Positions 33,070-41,339 of a stretch of DNA of 64,000 nt are shown piece by piece (position 1 is the first letter of the stretch; each line of letters opens with the position of its first letter). A model generated the notes under the pieces. That model made no database searches and was not told the origin of the DNA. It saw only the letters and a program-made list of their open reading frames with translations. The translations under genes and the position numbers were made by a program. Where the stretch lies: the NCBI GenBank assembly GCA_910578385.1, contig CAJTQV010000008.1, positions 62,001 to 126,000 of the forward strand, written 5' to 3'. The DNA comes from an uncultured Muribaculaceae bacterium (lineage in GTDB: Bacteria > Bacteroidota > Bacteroidia > Bacteroidales > Muribaculaceae).

Positions 33070-34353
33070 TTACCAGCTTCCTCCGGCACCACCGCCTCCG
33101 GTAGCTCCGCCTCCGAAACCACCTCCGAAGCCGCCGCCTCCACCGCCTCCACGGCCGCGTCCCATGGCTGAACCGATAACCGCAGCGGCGGCCACAGCAG
33201 CTGCCGGATCCTCCTTACGCGGAATGCGGTATGGCTCATCCTTACGGTGGTGACAGAACTTGCACTCGTAGATCTTCACACCTTGTCCCTCGCTGCGGGT
33301 TGTGGACGGTTTGACAATAACATCTCCAACCTGGCACATGGCCACAGTATGACATGAAGGACATTCGGTATATTTCGTCTGCTTCGTCTTGTAGGCGAAA
33401 CGCTCCACGGTGCCGCACGCAGGACACTCCCAAACGTCGTAGTCTACCGTACCGAGCTGTTCCTCGAAATCCTGTGAATCGTTGAGCAATTCGTTGTCCT
33501 TATCCTCGGGCAGACGTTTCATCTTCGCTCCGCATGTCGGGCACTTGAGTCTACGGGTTCTCCAGCTGCGGTAGTTGAGATAGGCCGCCAGGAAAAATAT
33601 CAGACCCGCGCCCAATGACAGGATGCCAATCCAGAAATAGGTCGCAAGGTGCGAACGCCACATCTCCGCCTTGGAATAGTTTGACTTGAGTTTCCGGGAG
33701 CTTATCCAGTCATAAACGAATATCACGAGGGCGGCCATGAACATTATTCCGGCCACAATCCTTATGAACCGCCATATGACTTCTGCATCAAGAGTAGATA
33801 CAGCTCCGGCGAAGTTGTCTTTTTCCTCCGAACGCAACTCATCGGCGACAGCGGGGTCTTCAAGCGCTGAGGCAATCAGCTCTGTGGAATTGTTTACTGC
33901 CGCATCAAGATTGCCCTCGATCATGGCCGGTTTTATGGCACGCTCGAAAATCTTCTTGCAGGCTATGTCGGTAAGGACACCCTCCACTCCGTAACCGGGC
34001 ATGATGAATGCCGTGCGTGATTCGGGCGACACCATGACAAGCACACCGTTATCCTTGTCGGACTTGCCGATACCCCACGACGTGAAAAGCTCCTCACACC
34101 ACTCCTGAGCCGGGACATCGCCGATTTCGGGTGGAATGGCCACCACCGCCTCGACCGAGGTCTTCTGCCTCAGCTCGTAGAGCCGGCGGTTTACCTGAGC
34201 CTTGACATCGGGGGAGAGAAGTCCTGCCGGATCCGACACATACTCGCGACGGTCGGCAATCTGGACATTGGGCATCTCTGCCGGAGAATAGATCTGCGCC
34301 AACGCGCAAAGCGACATCAGCGCCGCTGCTATGACTAAGAGTATCTGCTTCAT
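33070..34353 (-). CDS. TPM-domain membrane protein with zinc ribbons and Gly-rich tail
   Basis: 427 residues. Signal peptide (1-20), a TPM (YgcG/Psb32-like) domain at about 38-170 (YVSDPAGLLSPDVKAQVNRRL, DNGVLVMVSPESRTAFIMPGYGVEGVLTD), two membrane helices at about 192-212 and 233-255, then Cys pairs CPTCGAKMK, CPACG, CPSC and CKFCHH that should form two zinc ribbons, and a Gly-rich tail (GRGRGGGGGGGFGGGFGGG-like) ending GGSW. TPM with a Gly-rich C-terminus is a common bacterial layout; the zinc ribbons between are less usual. Role unknown; TPM domains are linked to membrane protein quality control and phosphatase activity. It is 138 nt upstream of porT. Confidence 0.85.
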   Translation of the reverse strand: MKQILLVIAAALMSLCALAQIYSPAEMPNVQIADRREYVSDPAGLLSPDVKAQVNRRLYELRQKTSVEAVVAIPPEIGDVPAQEWCEELFTSWGIGKSDKDNGVLVMVSPESRTAFIMPGYGVEGVLTDIACKKIFERAIKPAMIEGNLDAAVNNSTELIASALEDPAVADELRSEEKDNFAGAVSTLDAEVIWRFIRIVAGIMFMAALVIFVYDWISSRKLKSNYSKAEMWRSHLATYFWIGILSLGAGLIFFLAAYLNYRSWRTRRLKCPTCGAKMKRLPEDKDNELLNDSQDFEEQLGTVDYDVWECPACGTVERFAYKTKQTKYTECPSCHTVAMCQVGDVIVKPSTTRSEGQGVKIYECKFCHHRKDEPYRIPRKEDPAAAVAAAAVIGSAMGRGRGGGGGGGFGGGFGGGATGGGGAGGSW

Positions 34354-34384
34354 GATTCGTAATATCTAAGTGGCCCTTCTCCGT

Positions 34385-35752
34385 TCAGACTGCGGGGAGA
34401 CTGTGGCCGTTAAGTTTGCGGTAAAGGTCGAGGGCATAGACATCGGTCATGCCCGAGACGTGGTCGAGCACGCTCTGTATGCGTCCGTAATCGTCCGAGG
34501 CATTGACATCGTACTGCTGCGGCATGACGTTGAAAAGGAGCCGCGAATAGTTGCGCGAGGGATGCATGACAGCATCGACAAGCGTGTTCATGAGAAATGA
34601 GATGATGCGGTTTCCGGCCAGCTCTATGTCAACGACCATCGGAGCGCAATATATGCGCGTCCACGCCGTATCTGAGCAACGGGAGTAGGCGTTGCGCAGA
34701 AGTTCAGGAAGACTGCCTACGAGCGAGCCGCCGAAAGTGCCTTGCAGAATCTCCGGCTCATGTTCCATGAAGGCATCAGCGCAGTTCTCGACAAGAGCGC
34801 CGACAACTCCGGAACGGAGGTATGCAATTCTCTCGTTAGGGTCTGACAGGCCGTTCATGACCTCCTCGATTCTCACGCGCCGTTCCGGTGCAAAAAAGCC
34901 CATGAACAGGTCAATTACCTCGGAGGTGGAAAGTATGCGCAGCTTGTGGGCATCCTCTATATCCATTATCTGATAACAGATGTCGTCGGCAGCCTCAAGT
35001 ATATAGACAAGCGGATGACGTGCGAAGCGTCCCGGTTCCAGTTCCGGTATGCCGAGCTGTGCTGCCACACGACGGTAGATATCCTCCTCGCTCACGAAAA
35101 AGCCGAATTTGCCTTTGCTCCCTGCATGAGCGGAAGTATACGGATATTTCACAATTGAGGCGAGCGTGGAATATGTCATGGCCATTCCTCCGCTGCGGCG
35201 CCCCTTGAACTGATGCGTGAGCAACCGGAAGGAATTGGCGTTTCCTTCGAAATTGACAAGGTCTGCCCACTCCCGGTCGGAGAAACGGGAGCGCAGTTCC
35301 AGACCCGGTCCCTCGCTGAAGAAGGTGCCAATTGTCTTCTCGCCCGAATGGCCGAAAGGAGGATTGCCGAGGTCATGGCATAGACACGCGGCGGCCACTA
35401 TGTCGCGCAGGTCATCGAACCTCGCGCGGAGAACCGGGTCGTCATACTTCTCACGCAGACGTATCGCAATCTCATGGGCAAGCGAACGCCCCACCGACGA
35501 GACCTCAAGTGAATGGGTCAGACGGTTATGGACAAAGATACTTCCCGGCAGGGGGAACACCTGTGTCTTGTTCTGAAGACGGCGGAATGGCGAGGAGAAA
35601 ATCAGACGGTCATAGTCGCGCTGGAAATCCGAGCGCGTATGGTGACGGTCGTCATGGTATTCCTCCATGCCCAGACGCTTGTCGCATATGAGCCGGTTCC
35701 AGTCCATCGCCTCGCGACGTGGCTTTCCTGTAGTCAGATTACTGCTTTCCAT
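34385..35752 (-). CDS. dgt: Deoxyguanosinetriphosphate triphosphohydrolase-like HD protein
   Basis: 455 residues from ATG at 35752 (MESSNLTTG); MDWNRL at 35707 is a good alternative start. The HD-domain metal ligands are visible in NRLTHSLEVSSVGRSLAHEI and AACLCHDLGNPPFGHSGE, with the later Asp in ILEAADDICYQIMDIEDAHK. The N-terminal YDRLIFSSPFRRLQNKTQVFPL is the standard dNTPase segment. It cuts dGTP (or other dNTPs) to the nucleoside and triphosphate, controlling dNTP pools and sometimes limiting phage. Its start overlaps the 3' end of the LysE-fusion gene by 14 nt, so the two are probably coupled. Confidence 0.93.
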   Translation of the reverse strand: MESSNLTTGKPRREAMDWNRLICDKRLGMEEYHDDRHHTRSDFQRDYDRLIFSSPFRRLQNKTQVFPLPGSIFVHNRLTHSLEVSSVGRSLAHEIAIRLREKYDDPVLRARFDDLRDIVAAACLCHDLGNPPFGHSGEKTIGTFFSEGPGLELRSRFSDREWADLVNFEGNANSFRLLTHQFKGRRSGGMAMTYSTLASIVKYPYTSAHAGSKGKFGFFVSEEDIYRRVAAQLGIPELEPGRFARHPLVYILEAADDICYQIMDIEDAHKLRILSTSEVIDLFMGFFAPERRVRIEEVMNGLSDPNERIAYLRSGVVGALVENCADAFMEHEPEILQGTFGGSLVGSLPELLRNAYSRCSDTAWTRIYCAPMVVDIELAGNRIISFLMNTLVDAVMHPSRNYSRLLFNVMPQQYDVNASDDYGRIQSVLDHVSGMTDVYALDLYRKLNGHSLPAV

Positions 35753-37415
35753 AGTTTTTTGTTTTACGCAATCTAAGGGTTGAGGCATGGTCAACAAATT
35801 GCAGGGTCAATATGTCGGGAGCGCCGAACTGCGCCTTTATCTCCCCGTCAAGCGGCTGACCGGCCGGGTCAAGCCAGGTGACATCAAACACGTTGCGGAA
35901 AGATGTGGTATGCAGATACCCCTTGTCCATGCCGGGAATCCATGATGAACCATTCTTCTCAGCGCCAGAGATATAAATCAGATTGTATCCCTCGCGCGAC
36001 CTGACAACGGCAAGACGATACTCTCCACCGGGCCTGAGACGGGAGTCCTCGAAAGAACGGTCGAATATCTCCCACTCCCCTTCCATCAGATCGGTCGAGC
36101 GGTTGAAATAAGAGGCACGGACATCCGGGTTGGCAAAATGCGACACTTCGAGGCGAGCATCGGGCATACGTTCCGCGGTGACAGCAACGGTCATATGGTC
36201 AAGACTGAGAGCCGCGCCGGGAGCCACGATAAACCCCACACTGTCGGGCTGCAGGTCGGGAGCATCAACCGAAAGAATGGGGTGATACTGACGGTCTCCA
36301 CCAAGTAAGGTGTATTTACCTGCATCGCGCCTCAGACGGAATGAATTCTCACCGTCGAAAAATGAGATACCCGCCGTGATACGTGATTCCGCCGCCGGCC
36401 TTCCATCGATATAAGCACAGACATCGACTGCGGTCAGCCGCAGCTCGTCACGCGGGTCATCGGCAGTGGCGAGAATGAACTCCAACATGTGTCCGGCTCC
36501 TTTGACAGCCACTCCCCACGACGGGTGAGAGACTTTCGCCGTCCGGCCATCTCTCAGGACATGAGGATAACTTTTCCCGGAACGGTTGTGGAGGTTGGCC
36601 GCACGGAATGAAAATGAGAATTCCTCCGCCCTGTCAAGGGGGAGGAATCTTATGATAGTGTCAGCACCGGCATTGTCGATGACCAAAGGCGCTCCCCTCT
36701 CGCCTGAGTCACCGAGCAGTCCGAACCCTCGGGTGGAGTTCATATAGACCGGCTCGCGGCCATGTGCCGAGGCCATTCCAGTCACGGCTGTTATGATACC
36801 GACAAGCGCGAACACCATTATGACACAGCCTATAATCTTGTTTATAAGCCACATGGAGCGTAGATTGAAGTGACTGCGCACCTTGTCGATAAAGAAAGAT
36901 ACCACCCACCACCACAGCAACGCTCCCAGGAAGATGAAAGTGAAGCCAATGATATAATGAGGCAGCGAAATCTCCGGCAACAGGAAGTTGAACCGGGCGA
37001 AAAGACCGATTATCAGGAAGATTATGAGCGGATTCGAGAATGTGAAGAGGAAGCCCTGCAACACGTCACGCCGCCGCGACGACCGGCTTGCCTCAGGTTT
37101 CTTCAAAGTACGTGCCGGATTCGACCGGAACAGATATACACCGAAAACCACCAGTACCACGCTTCCGATTATCTGGATGGCGTTCTGGTTCGCTTTCAGG
37201 AAATCCTCTATGAAAGATAGTCCGAAACCGGTGAGAAGGCAATAGAAAAGATCGGACAAGGCCGCCCCCACGCCGGTGAAGAACCCGGTCTTGCGCCCCT
37301 TCTCCAGAGTACGCTGAACGCACAGTATTCCCACAGGCCCCATCGGCGCGGAGATTATGACTCCGATTGCGAGTCCGCGCCACATCATGTATAGTATGCC
37401 TTCGAGAAATTCCAT
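35739..37415 (-). CDS. LysE-family exporter fused to a large C-terminal beta-rich domain
   Basis: 558 residues. Residues 1-215 are a LysE/RhtB-type transporter with six hydrophobic segments and the signature AIGVIISAPMGPVGILCVQRTLEKGRKTGF. These families export amino acids and usually stop near 210 residues. Here a last membrane helix (about 192-212) leads into some 340 more residues with beta-strand character and no catalytic motif that I recognise (SFSFRAANLHNRSGKSYPHVLRDGR; SYFNRSTDLMEGEWEIFDRSF). Given the topology this domain should lie on one side of the inner membrane, probably the periplasm. It may be a carbohydrate- or ligand-binding domain that gates export. The reading frame is continuous, so it is a true fusion. 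Confidence 0.82.
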   Translation of the reverse strand: MEFLEGILYMMWRGLAIGVIISAPMGPVGILCVQRTLEKGRKTGFFTGVGAALSDLFYCLLTGFGLSFIEDFLKANQNAIQIIGSVVLVVFGVYLFRSNPARTLKKPEASRSSRRRDVLQGFLFTFSNPLIIFLIIGLFARFNFLLPEISLPHYIIGFTFIFLGALLWWWVVSFFIDKVRSHFNLRSMWLINKIIGCVIMVFALVGIITAVTGMASAHGREPVYMNSTRGFGLLGDSGERGAPLVIDNAGADTIIRFLPLDRAEEFSFSFRAANLHNRSGKSYPHVLRDGRTAKVSHPSWGVAVKGAGHMLEFILATADDPRDELRLTAVDVCAYIDGRPAAESRITAGISFFDGENSFRLRRDAGKYTLLGGDRQYHPILSVDAPDLQPDSVGFIVAPGAALSLDHMTVAVTAERMPDARLEVSHFANPDVRASYFNRSTDLMEGEWEIFDRSFEDSRLRPGGEYRLAVVRSREGYNLIYISGAEKNGSSWIPGMDKGYLHTTSFRNVFDVTWLDPAGQPLDGEIKAQFGAPDILTLQFVDHASTLRLRKTKNYGKQ

Positions 37416-37484
37416 TTACGTTTTATATCAGTTCTCTGTACGGGGTGCCGGCCGGGGTCTGTCCAAATCTCGGTTTGGCACCAA

Positions 37485-38015
37485 TCAGTATCGGTTTGTT
37501 ATGATGTACCCTCCGTAGGGGGATTGCACGCATTCGTAGCGTTTAAGCCCCAACTTACGGCTGAGCGCCTCGCCTGAAATTGGCGAGCCTCCACGCTCCA
37601 CCACATCATAACGGGAGCCACAGTCCGGACACACTGCGACCGGAACCATACCGTCCGACTCCATGCGCACACGTATGTCGGGCTTGACCTCGACCGGACA
37701 TGAAAGGTCATAGGCGAGTGGCACTCCGGCTTCGAGAGTGAACGGGTTCACTCCGCTTATGAGAAGCACACCGCCGTATCCGGTGGCTGTGCTGACCACA
37801 TAAGAGAAATTCCGGGGCAGTCCCAGTTCGCGGACAAACATGTTGTACTCCCCGTATCCGCTAACTCCATATGTGGTCCATAAATCCATGGTCGACAGAT
37901 TGATGCCGACCGGAACCGAGGGTATGCGCTCATCATCGACGGTGTTGCACGACACTAAAGCCGATGCCAATACCGCCGTAAGAAATATTTTCAGCAGAAA
38001 TGCCCTCATCGTCAA
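37485..38015 (-). CDS. Lipoprotein with degenerate Rieske-like cysteine motif
   Basis: 176 residues, lipobox VSC (Cys about 23). The C-terminal half has LSCPVEVKP, then about 17 residues later VAVCPDCGSRYDVVERGGSPISGEA followed by LKRYEC. This resembles the Rieske cluster-binding pattern C-x-H ... C-x2-H with the fold's typical GS-x-F/Y-D and G-x-P-x-x-G-x-A features, but both His positions are replaced (CPV and CPDC). It could bind iron or zinc through Cys residues, or be a cluster-less relic. Its start overlaps the SRPBCC gene by ATGA. Confidence 0.75.
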   Translation of the reverse strand: MTMRAFLLKIFLTAVLASALVSCNTVDDERIPSVPVGINLSTMDLWTTYGVSGYGEYNMFVRELGLPRNFSYVVSTATGYGGVLLISGVNPFTLEAGVPLAYDLSCPVEVKPDIRVRMESDGMVPVAVCPDCGSRYDVVERGGSPISGEALSRKLGLKRYECVQSPYGGYIITNRY

Positions 38016-38449
38016 GACATGGGCACCTGACGGAGCATCTGTGCGAACTGGTCGGCCATCTTCTGAAGAGGACCGTTGACCATCGGTTTGAGCATCGCGG
38101 GAATCTGGATGTCAATCTGCACGTATGTCTCGCACGACTCCGGAGTGAGCGGAGTGATGTGGAGGGTCATCGAGAGAGGCACCGGAGTGCCCTGACCTTC
38201 CAGCCGGATAAGCGAGGGAGCCTCTGTCTCGGCGAGACGGAGCGTCACGTCGCCGGCCGGGCCACCGGGGAAGCTGATTGTATCGGGAGTGACACGCACC
38301 TGCTCCAGCATAGCCATCTGGTCAGCCGGAATCTGGTCTGCGGGCACATTCTTGAGCATACCGCCAAGACCTTCGAGATTTGAGAGTTTGCTGAATACTC
38401 TTTCAGCGGGGTGTGCGAGGCTGACAACCTCGCTCTTGTATGTAGCCAT
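38012..38449 (-). CDS. SRPBCC-family protein
   Basis: 145 residues, with an N-terminal strand (YKSEVVSLAHPAERVFSKLSNLEGLGGML), central beta strands and a long C-terminal helix (MLKPMVNGPLQKMADQFAQMLRQV), the START/Bet v 1-like SRPBCC layout that encloses a hydrophobic ligand cavity. Such small proteins are common in Bacteroidales with unknown ligands. It is the first gene of a coupled pair with the lipoprotein downstream (ATGA overlap at 38012-38015). No signal peptide, so cytoplasmic. Confidence 0.82.
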   Translation of the reverse strand: MATYKSEVVSLAHPAERVFSKLSNLEGLGGMLKNVPADQIPADQMAMLEQVRVTPDTISFPGGPAGDVTLRLAETEAPSLIRLEGQGTPVPLSMTLHITPLTPESCETYVQIDIQIPAMLKPMVNGPLQKMADQFAQMLRQVPMS

Positions 38450-38467
38450 TTCGGATTATTATATCAT

Positions 38468-38482
38468 TAGGGACGCACCGGT
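38468..38482 (+). repeat. Internally deleted GTAG palindrome (REP remnant)
   Basis: TAGGGACGCAC is followed directly by CGGT. This equals the foot and the tail of the palindromes at 1928-1951 and 54911-54936 with the inner GGCC and second arm missing. The base before it is T rather than the G of the intact copies. It lies in the 64-nt gap between pyrE and the SRPBCC gene. Confidence 0.5.
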
Positions 38483-38513
38483 CTCATAACCATGTACGCC
38501 GAAAATATACTGA

Positions 38514-39152
38514 TTATTCTGCGGGGAGCCAGTTGGCGGGATCCTTGCGCCACTCCTTGAGGGTGGACTCGTCGCCGGGCTGGATATATTTGATGTCAAT
38601 CGCCGTCTCGACTAAAGTGTCGTAACGGCAGAGAGACTCCATGTGGATGTCAGCGTCGCGAAGACGTTTCACAGCCGAGGGGAACTCATAGTTGAAGACG
38701 CAGACACCACCTTCCACCTCACAACCCGCCATGCGGATTGTCTCGGCAGCCTTGAGTGAACCGCCTCCGGTGGCGACTATATCCTCGACCATCACCACAC
38801 GCTGGCCCGGTTTGAGGTCTCCTTCGATAAGATTTTCAAGACCATGGTCTTTGGGTGTGGAACGCACATAGACAAAAGGCATTCCCAATGTATCGGCCAC
38901 AAGCATACCGAACGGTATGGCGGCTGTCGAGACCGCAGCAACTACATCGGCTGCGGAATAGGACTCAAGGATTGTCTTGGCCAGTTCCACCTTGATGAAA
39001 TTGCGCACGTCCGGATATGATAGAATCCTGCGGTTGTCATTGTAAATTGGCGAGTTCCAACCGTTTCCCCACACAAACGGGAGTTCCGGCTGAAGCTTGA
39101 TTGCACTTATGTTCAACAGCTTTTCTGCGAGCATTCGATCAGGTTTTTTCAT
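38514..39152 (-). CDS. pyrE: Orotate phosphoribosyltransferase
   Basis: 212 residues. It joins orotate to PRPP to form OMP in pyrimidine synthesis. The PRPP-binding loop VVMVEDIVATGGGSLKAAETI is clear (the D/E-D-x-x-T-T/G-G pattern), with the N-terminal LQPELPFVWGNGWNSPIYNDNRRIL and the flexible-loop region YVRSTPKDHG typical of OPRTases. Length matches the family. It has its own promoter at 39231-39262 with a leader of about 70 nt. It is separated from the comF-recX-prmC operon by 155 nt. Confidence 0.96.
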   Translation of the reverse strand: MKKPDRMLAEKLLNISAIKLQPELPFVWGNGWNSPIYNDNRRILSYPDVRNFIKVELAKTILESYSAADVVAAVSTAAIPFGMLVADTLGMPFVYVRSTPKDHGLENLIEGDLKPGQRVVMVEDIVATGGGSLKAAETIRMAGCEVEGGVCVFNYEFPSAVKRLRDADIHMESLCRYDTLVETAIDIKYIQPGDESTLKEWRKDPANWLPAE

Positions 39153-39230
39153 ATTTTAGATTTTTTAGACCTTGACTGTAGGTTTTACAGATTGCGGATT
39201 TTATAATTCCTCACACTCTGTAACAAACTG

Positions 39231-39262
39231 CAAATTTACATTTATCACGATTAAAATGCAAA
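39231..39262 (-). promoter_or_regulatory. Bacteroides-type promoter of pyrE
   Basis: Minus strand TTTG (39259-39262), 20-nt spacer, TAAATTTG (39231-39238): a full consensus match. A second TAAATTTG at 39259-39266 overlaps the -33 element. Start of transcription would be near 39224, about 70 nt before the pyrE ATG. Confidence 0.78.
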
Positions 39263-39307
39263 TTTAAAACGCCGTTTGTGCCAAATCAGACTATTTTTTT
39301 ACATTTT

Positions 39308-39994
39308 TTAGAATGTCACTCCGAGAGTAAGGAGTGACAGGCGGACTCCCGGGGCAACCTTGATGATACTCTGTGCCGCAGATGTGAGCGTGGAGCCTGT
39401 GGTACATACATCATCGACCAACAGCACACCGCGCCCATCTATCTCGCCGGGATTTTTCAACCGGAACAGGTTCTCTGTATTGCGCACCCGCCGGTCGAGA
39501 GTCAGAGATGTCTGGGTTCTATGACTGCGGACCGCCACAAGATTGAGAGCCACAGGTATTCCGGTCGCCGCACTTATGCCTCGGGCTATCTCCTCAGTCT
39601 GGTTGTAGCCGCGTCTCGCCTTCTTTATGAAGTGCATAGGAACGGGAACCACAACGTCTATGCCCGTCATGAAGCCGGCGGCTATAAGTTCATTGGCAAC
39701 GACCGAGCCGAGATGACGCGCCAACCCACGGAAACGGTGATATTTGAGGTCGTGCATTAGCACGGAGAGTTCGGAATCGCGCGAGTAGAAGAAGTGCCCC
39801 GTAGCCCGTTCAAAAGGGAAAAGCCCCATGAAACGCTGCTCCATCGGATTGTCGGGCACACGGTGGTAGAGAGTGCGCGGCAAACGTGACATGCAGGGCG
39901 TGCAGACATATTTTTCGGAACGTCCGAGCCTAACGCCGCATATGTGACACACACGCGGAAAGAGATAATCGGCGAGATTGACAAGAAGATTCAT
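39308..39994 (-). CDS. comF: ComF-family phosphoribosyltransferase-like protein
   Basis: 228 residues. An N-terminal zinc finger (CHICGVRLGRSEKYVCTPC) is followed by a type I phosphoribosyltransferase domain with the PRPP loop GVLLVDDVCTTGSTLTSAAQSI and the family motif YNQTEEIARGI. ComF proteins are needed for DNA uptake steps in competent bacteria and are kept in many others. It overlaps recX by ATGA (39991-39994) in a prmC-recX-comF operon. Confidence 0.92.
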   Translation of the reverse strand: MNLLVNLADYLFPRVCHICGVRLGRSEKYVCTPCMSRLPRTLYHRVPDNPMEQRFMGLFPFERATGHFFYSRDSELSVLMHDLKYHRFRGLARHLGSVVANELIAAGFMTGIDVVVPVPMHFIKKARRGYNQTEEIARGISAATGIPVALNLVAVRSHRTQTSLTLDRRVRNTENLFRLKNPGEIDGRGVLLVDDVCTTGSTLTSAAQSIIKVAPGVRLSLLTLGVTF

Positions 39995-40464
39995 CCGCCA
40001 CGTAGTTTGCGGATTGCCTTGTTCACTGCGTCGGGTTCAAAACCCCGCGACATCATGCTGCGGAAGAGCTTAACCCGGTCGGCATACTCGGCAAGGTCGA
40101 GCGAAGCTGCCGCAGAACGTGCGCTGCGCATGGCCGCCGCCTCATAATCCTCGGACGAGATTTCTCCGAAAGCCTCGGTTATGAGGTTCTCCGGAATACG
40201 CCGGGCCATCAGCGCGGCGCGTATCTTCATCTTTCCCCAGGCCGAGAAACGGACCTTGTCGCGTGCGAAGGCTGCGGCAAAACGGCGGTGGTCTATGAAA
40301 CGCCGCTCGGTAAGTTCTTCAATAATCGAGCGGGTGACATCGGAGGAAAACCCTTTTGCCCGCAGTTTGCGTGCGATGTCGAAAGCGCACTGCTCGGAGC
40401 GTGCACAGAGTCCGGCCATCTTCAGCATGGCCTCGTCGCGTGTCATCGGTTTCGCCATCTTCAT
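39991..40464 (-). CDS. recX: Regulatory protein RecX
   Basis: 157 residues made of tandem three-helix units: MLKMAGLCARSEQCAFDIARKLRAKGF, VTRSIIEELTERRFIDHRRFAAAFARDKVRFSAWGKMKIRAALMARRI, then LFRSMMSRGFEPDAVNKAIRKL. The FIDHRRFA-x-x-FARDK...WG segment is the RecX signature. It limits RecA filaments. The start overlaps the end of prmC by four bases and the stop overlaps the start of comF. Confidence 0.9.
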   Translation of the reverse strand: MKMAKPMTRDEAMLKMAGLCARSEQCAFDIARKLRAKGFSSDVTRSIIEELTERRFIDHRRFAAAFARDKVRFSAWGKMKIRAALMARRIPENLITEAFGEISSEDYEAAAMRSARSAAASLDLAEYADRVKLFRSMMSRGFEPDAVNKAIRKLRGG

Positions 40465-41339
40465 TTTTCAGGTCTTACGGCCGCAGCGAAACGCGGTCGG
40501 TGAGATATGTCATCTATAATGCGGACATCTACGTAACCTTCCGATTCAAGCATCTTGCGCAGGTCATCGGCAAAGAGGGGGTTGATTTCGAAATAGAGTC
40601 TGCCCCCGGGTAGGAGTGCATTCCGTCCAATCTCGGCAATCCGGCTGTAATATATCAACGGTTCGCTGTCGCTGACAAAGAGAGCCTGCGCCGGTTCATG
40701 CTCCAGCACGTTCCTCTCCATGTCTTTCTTCTCGCTCTCGGCGATATATGGTGGATTGCTCACTATTATGTCGAAGGATTCGGCGGCAGGTTCGTAACGG
40801 AAAACATCCTCGTGCAGGAAATTGATTCTTGCATGGAGTGCGGAAGCGTTCTCACGGGCTATCCGGAGTGCATCTGAAGAGATGTCTATGGCCGTTACCT
40901 GCGAGAAAGGGAGGTTGCGCGACAGGGCAATAGCTATAGCCCCGGAGCCTGTGCCGACATCAAGCACACGCAGATCCTGACCGGGATTCTCATGGACTAT
41001 GAGGTCAACGAGTTCTTCCGTCTCTGGCCGAGGGATAAGCACCGCCGGTGACACCTTCAGGTCCATACCGTAAAAGCGGGCCTCGCCGAGAACATATTGA
41101 AGCGGTTCACCGGTAAGCAGACGTTTCAGAATTTCGTTCACCTTCTCCACCACATATTCCGACACCGGCCTGTCCTCATTGATTATAAGCTCCGTTGCGT
41201 TCCATCCCTTGAGATGATGAAAGATGAGTCTTGACATGGCCCGCGCCTCACCCTCGCCATACTCCGGCAAAAGCTCCCGCTGCAAAGCACGCAGCAACTC
41301 CCCCACTTTCCACTCCCTATCTTTGTCAAAATGAAACAT
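40461..41339 (-). CDS. prmC: Peptide chain release factor N5-glutamine methyltransferase
   Basis: 292 residues. An N-terminal helical domain leads into an AdoMet-dependent methyltransferase with VLDVGTGSGAIAIAL (motif I) and the substrate motif NPPY in IVSNPPYIAESEKKDM. It methylates the Gln of the GGQ loop of release factors. PLQYVLGEARFYGMDLKVSPAVLIPRPETEELVD is the standard linker segment of PrmC. Its ATG shares one base with the stop codon of the cytosine methyltransferase gene upstream (TGATG), so its translation is coupled to the restriction-modification genes. Confidence 0.94.
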   Translation of the reverse strand: MFHFDKDREWKVGELLRALQRELLPEYGEGEARAMSRLIFHHLKGWNATELIINEDRPVSEYVVEKVNEILKRLLTGEPLQYVLGEARFYGMDLKVSPAVLIPRPETEELVDLIVHENPGQDLRVLDVGTGSGAIAIALSRNLPFSQVTAIDISSDALRIARENASALHARINFLHEDVFRYEPAAESFDIIVSNPPYIAESEKKDMERNVLEHEPAQALFVSDSEPLIYYSRIAEIGRNALLPGGRLYFEINPLFADDLRKMLESEGYVDVRIIDDISHRPRFAAAVRPEK

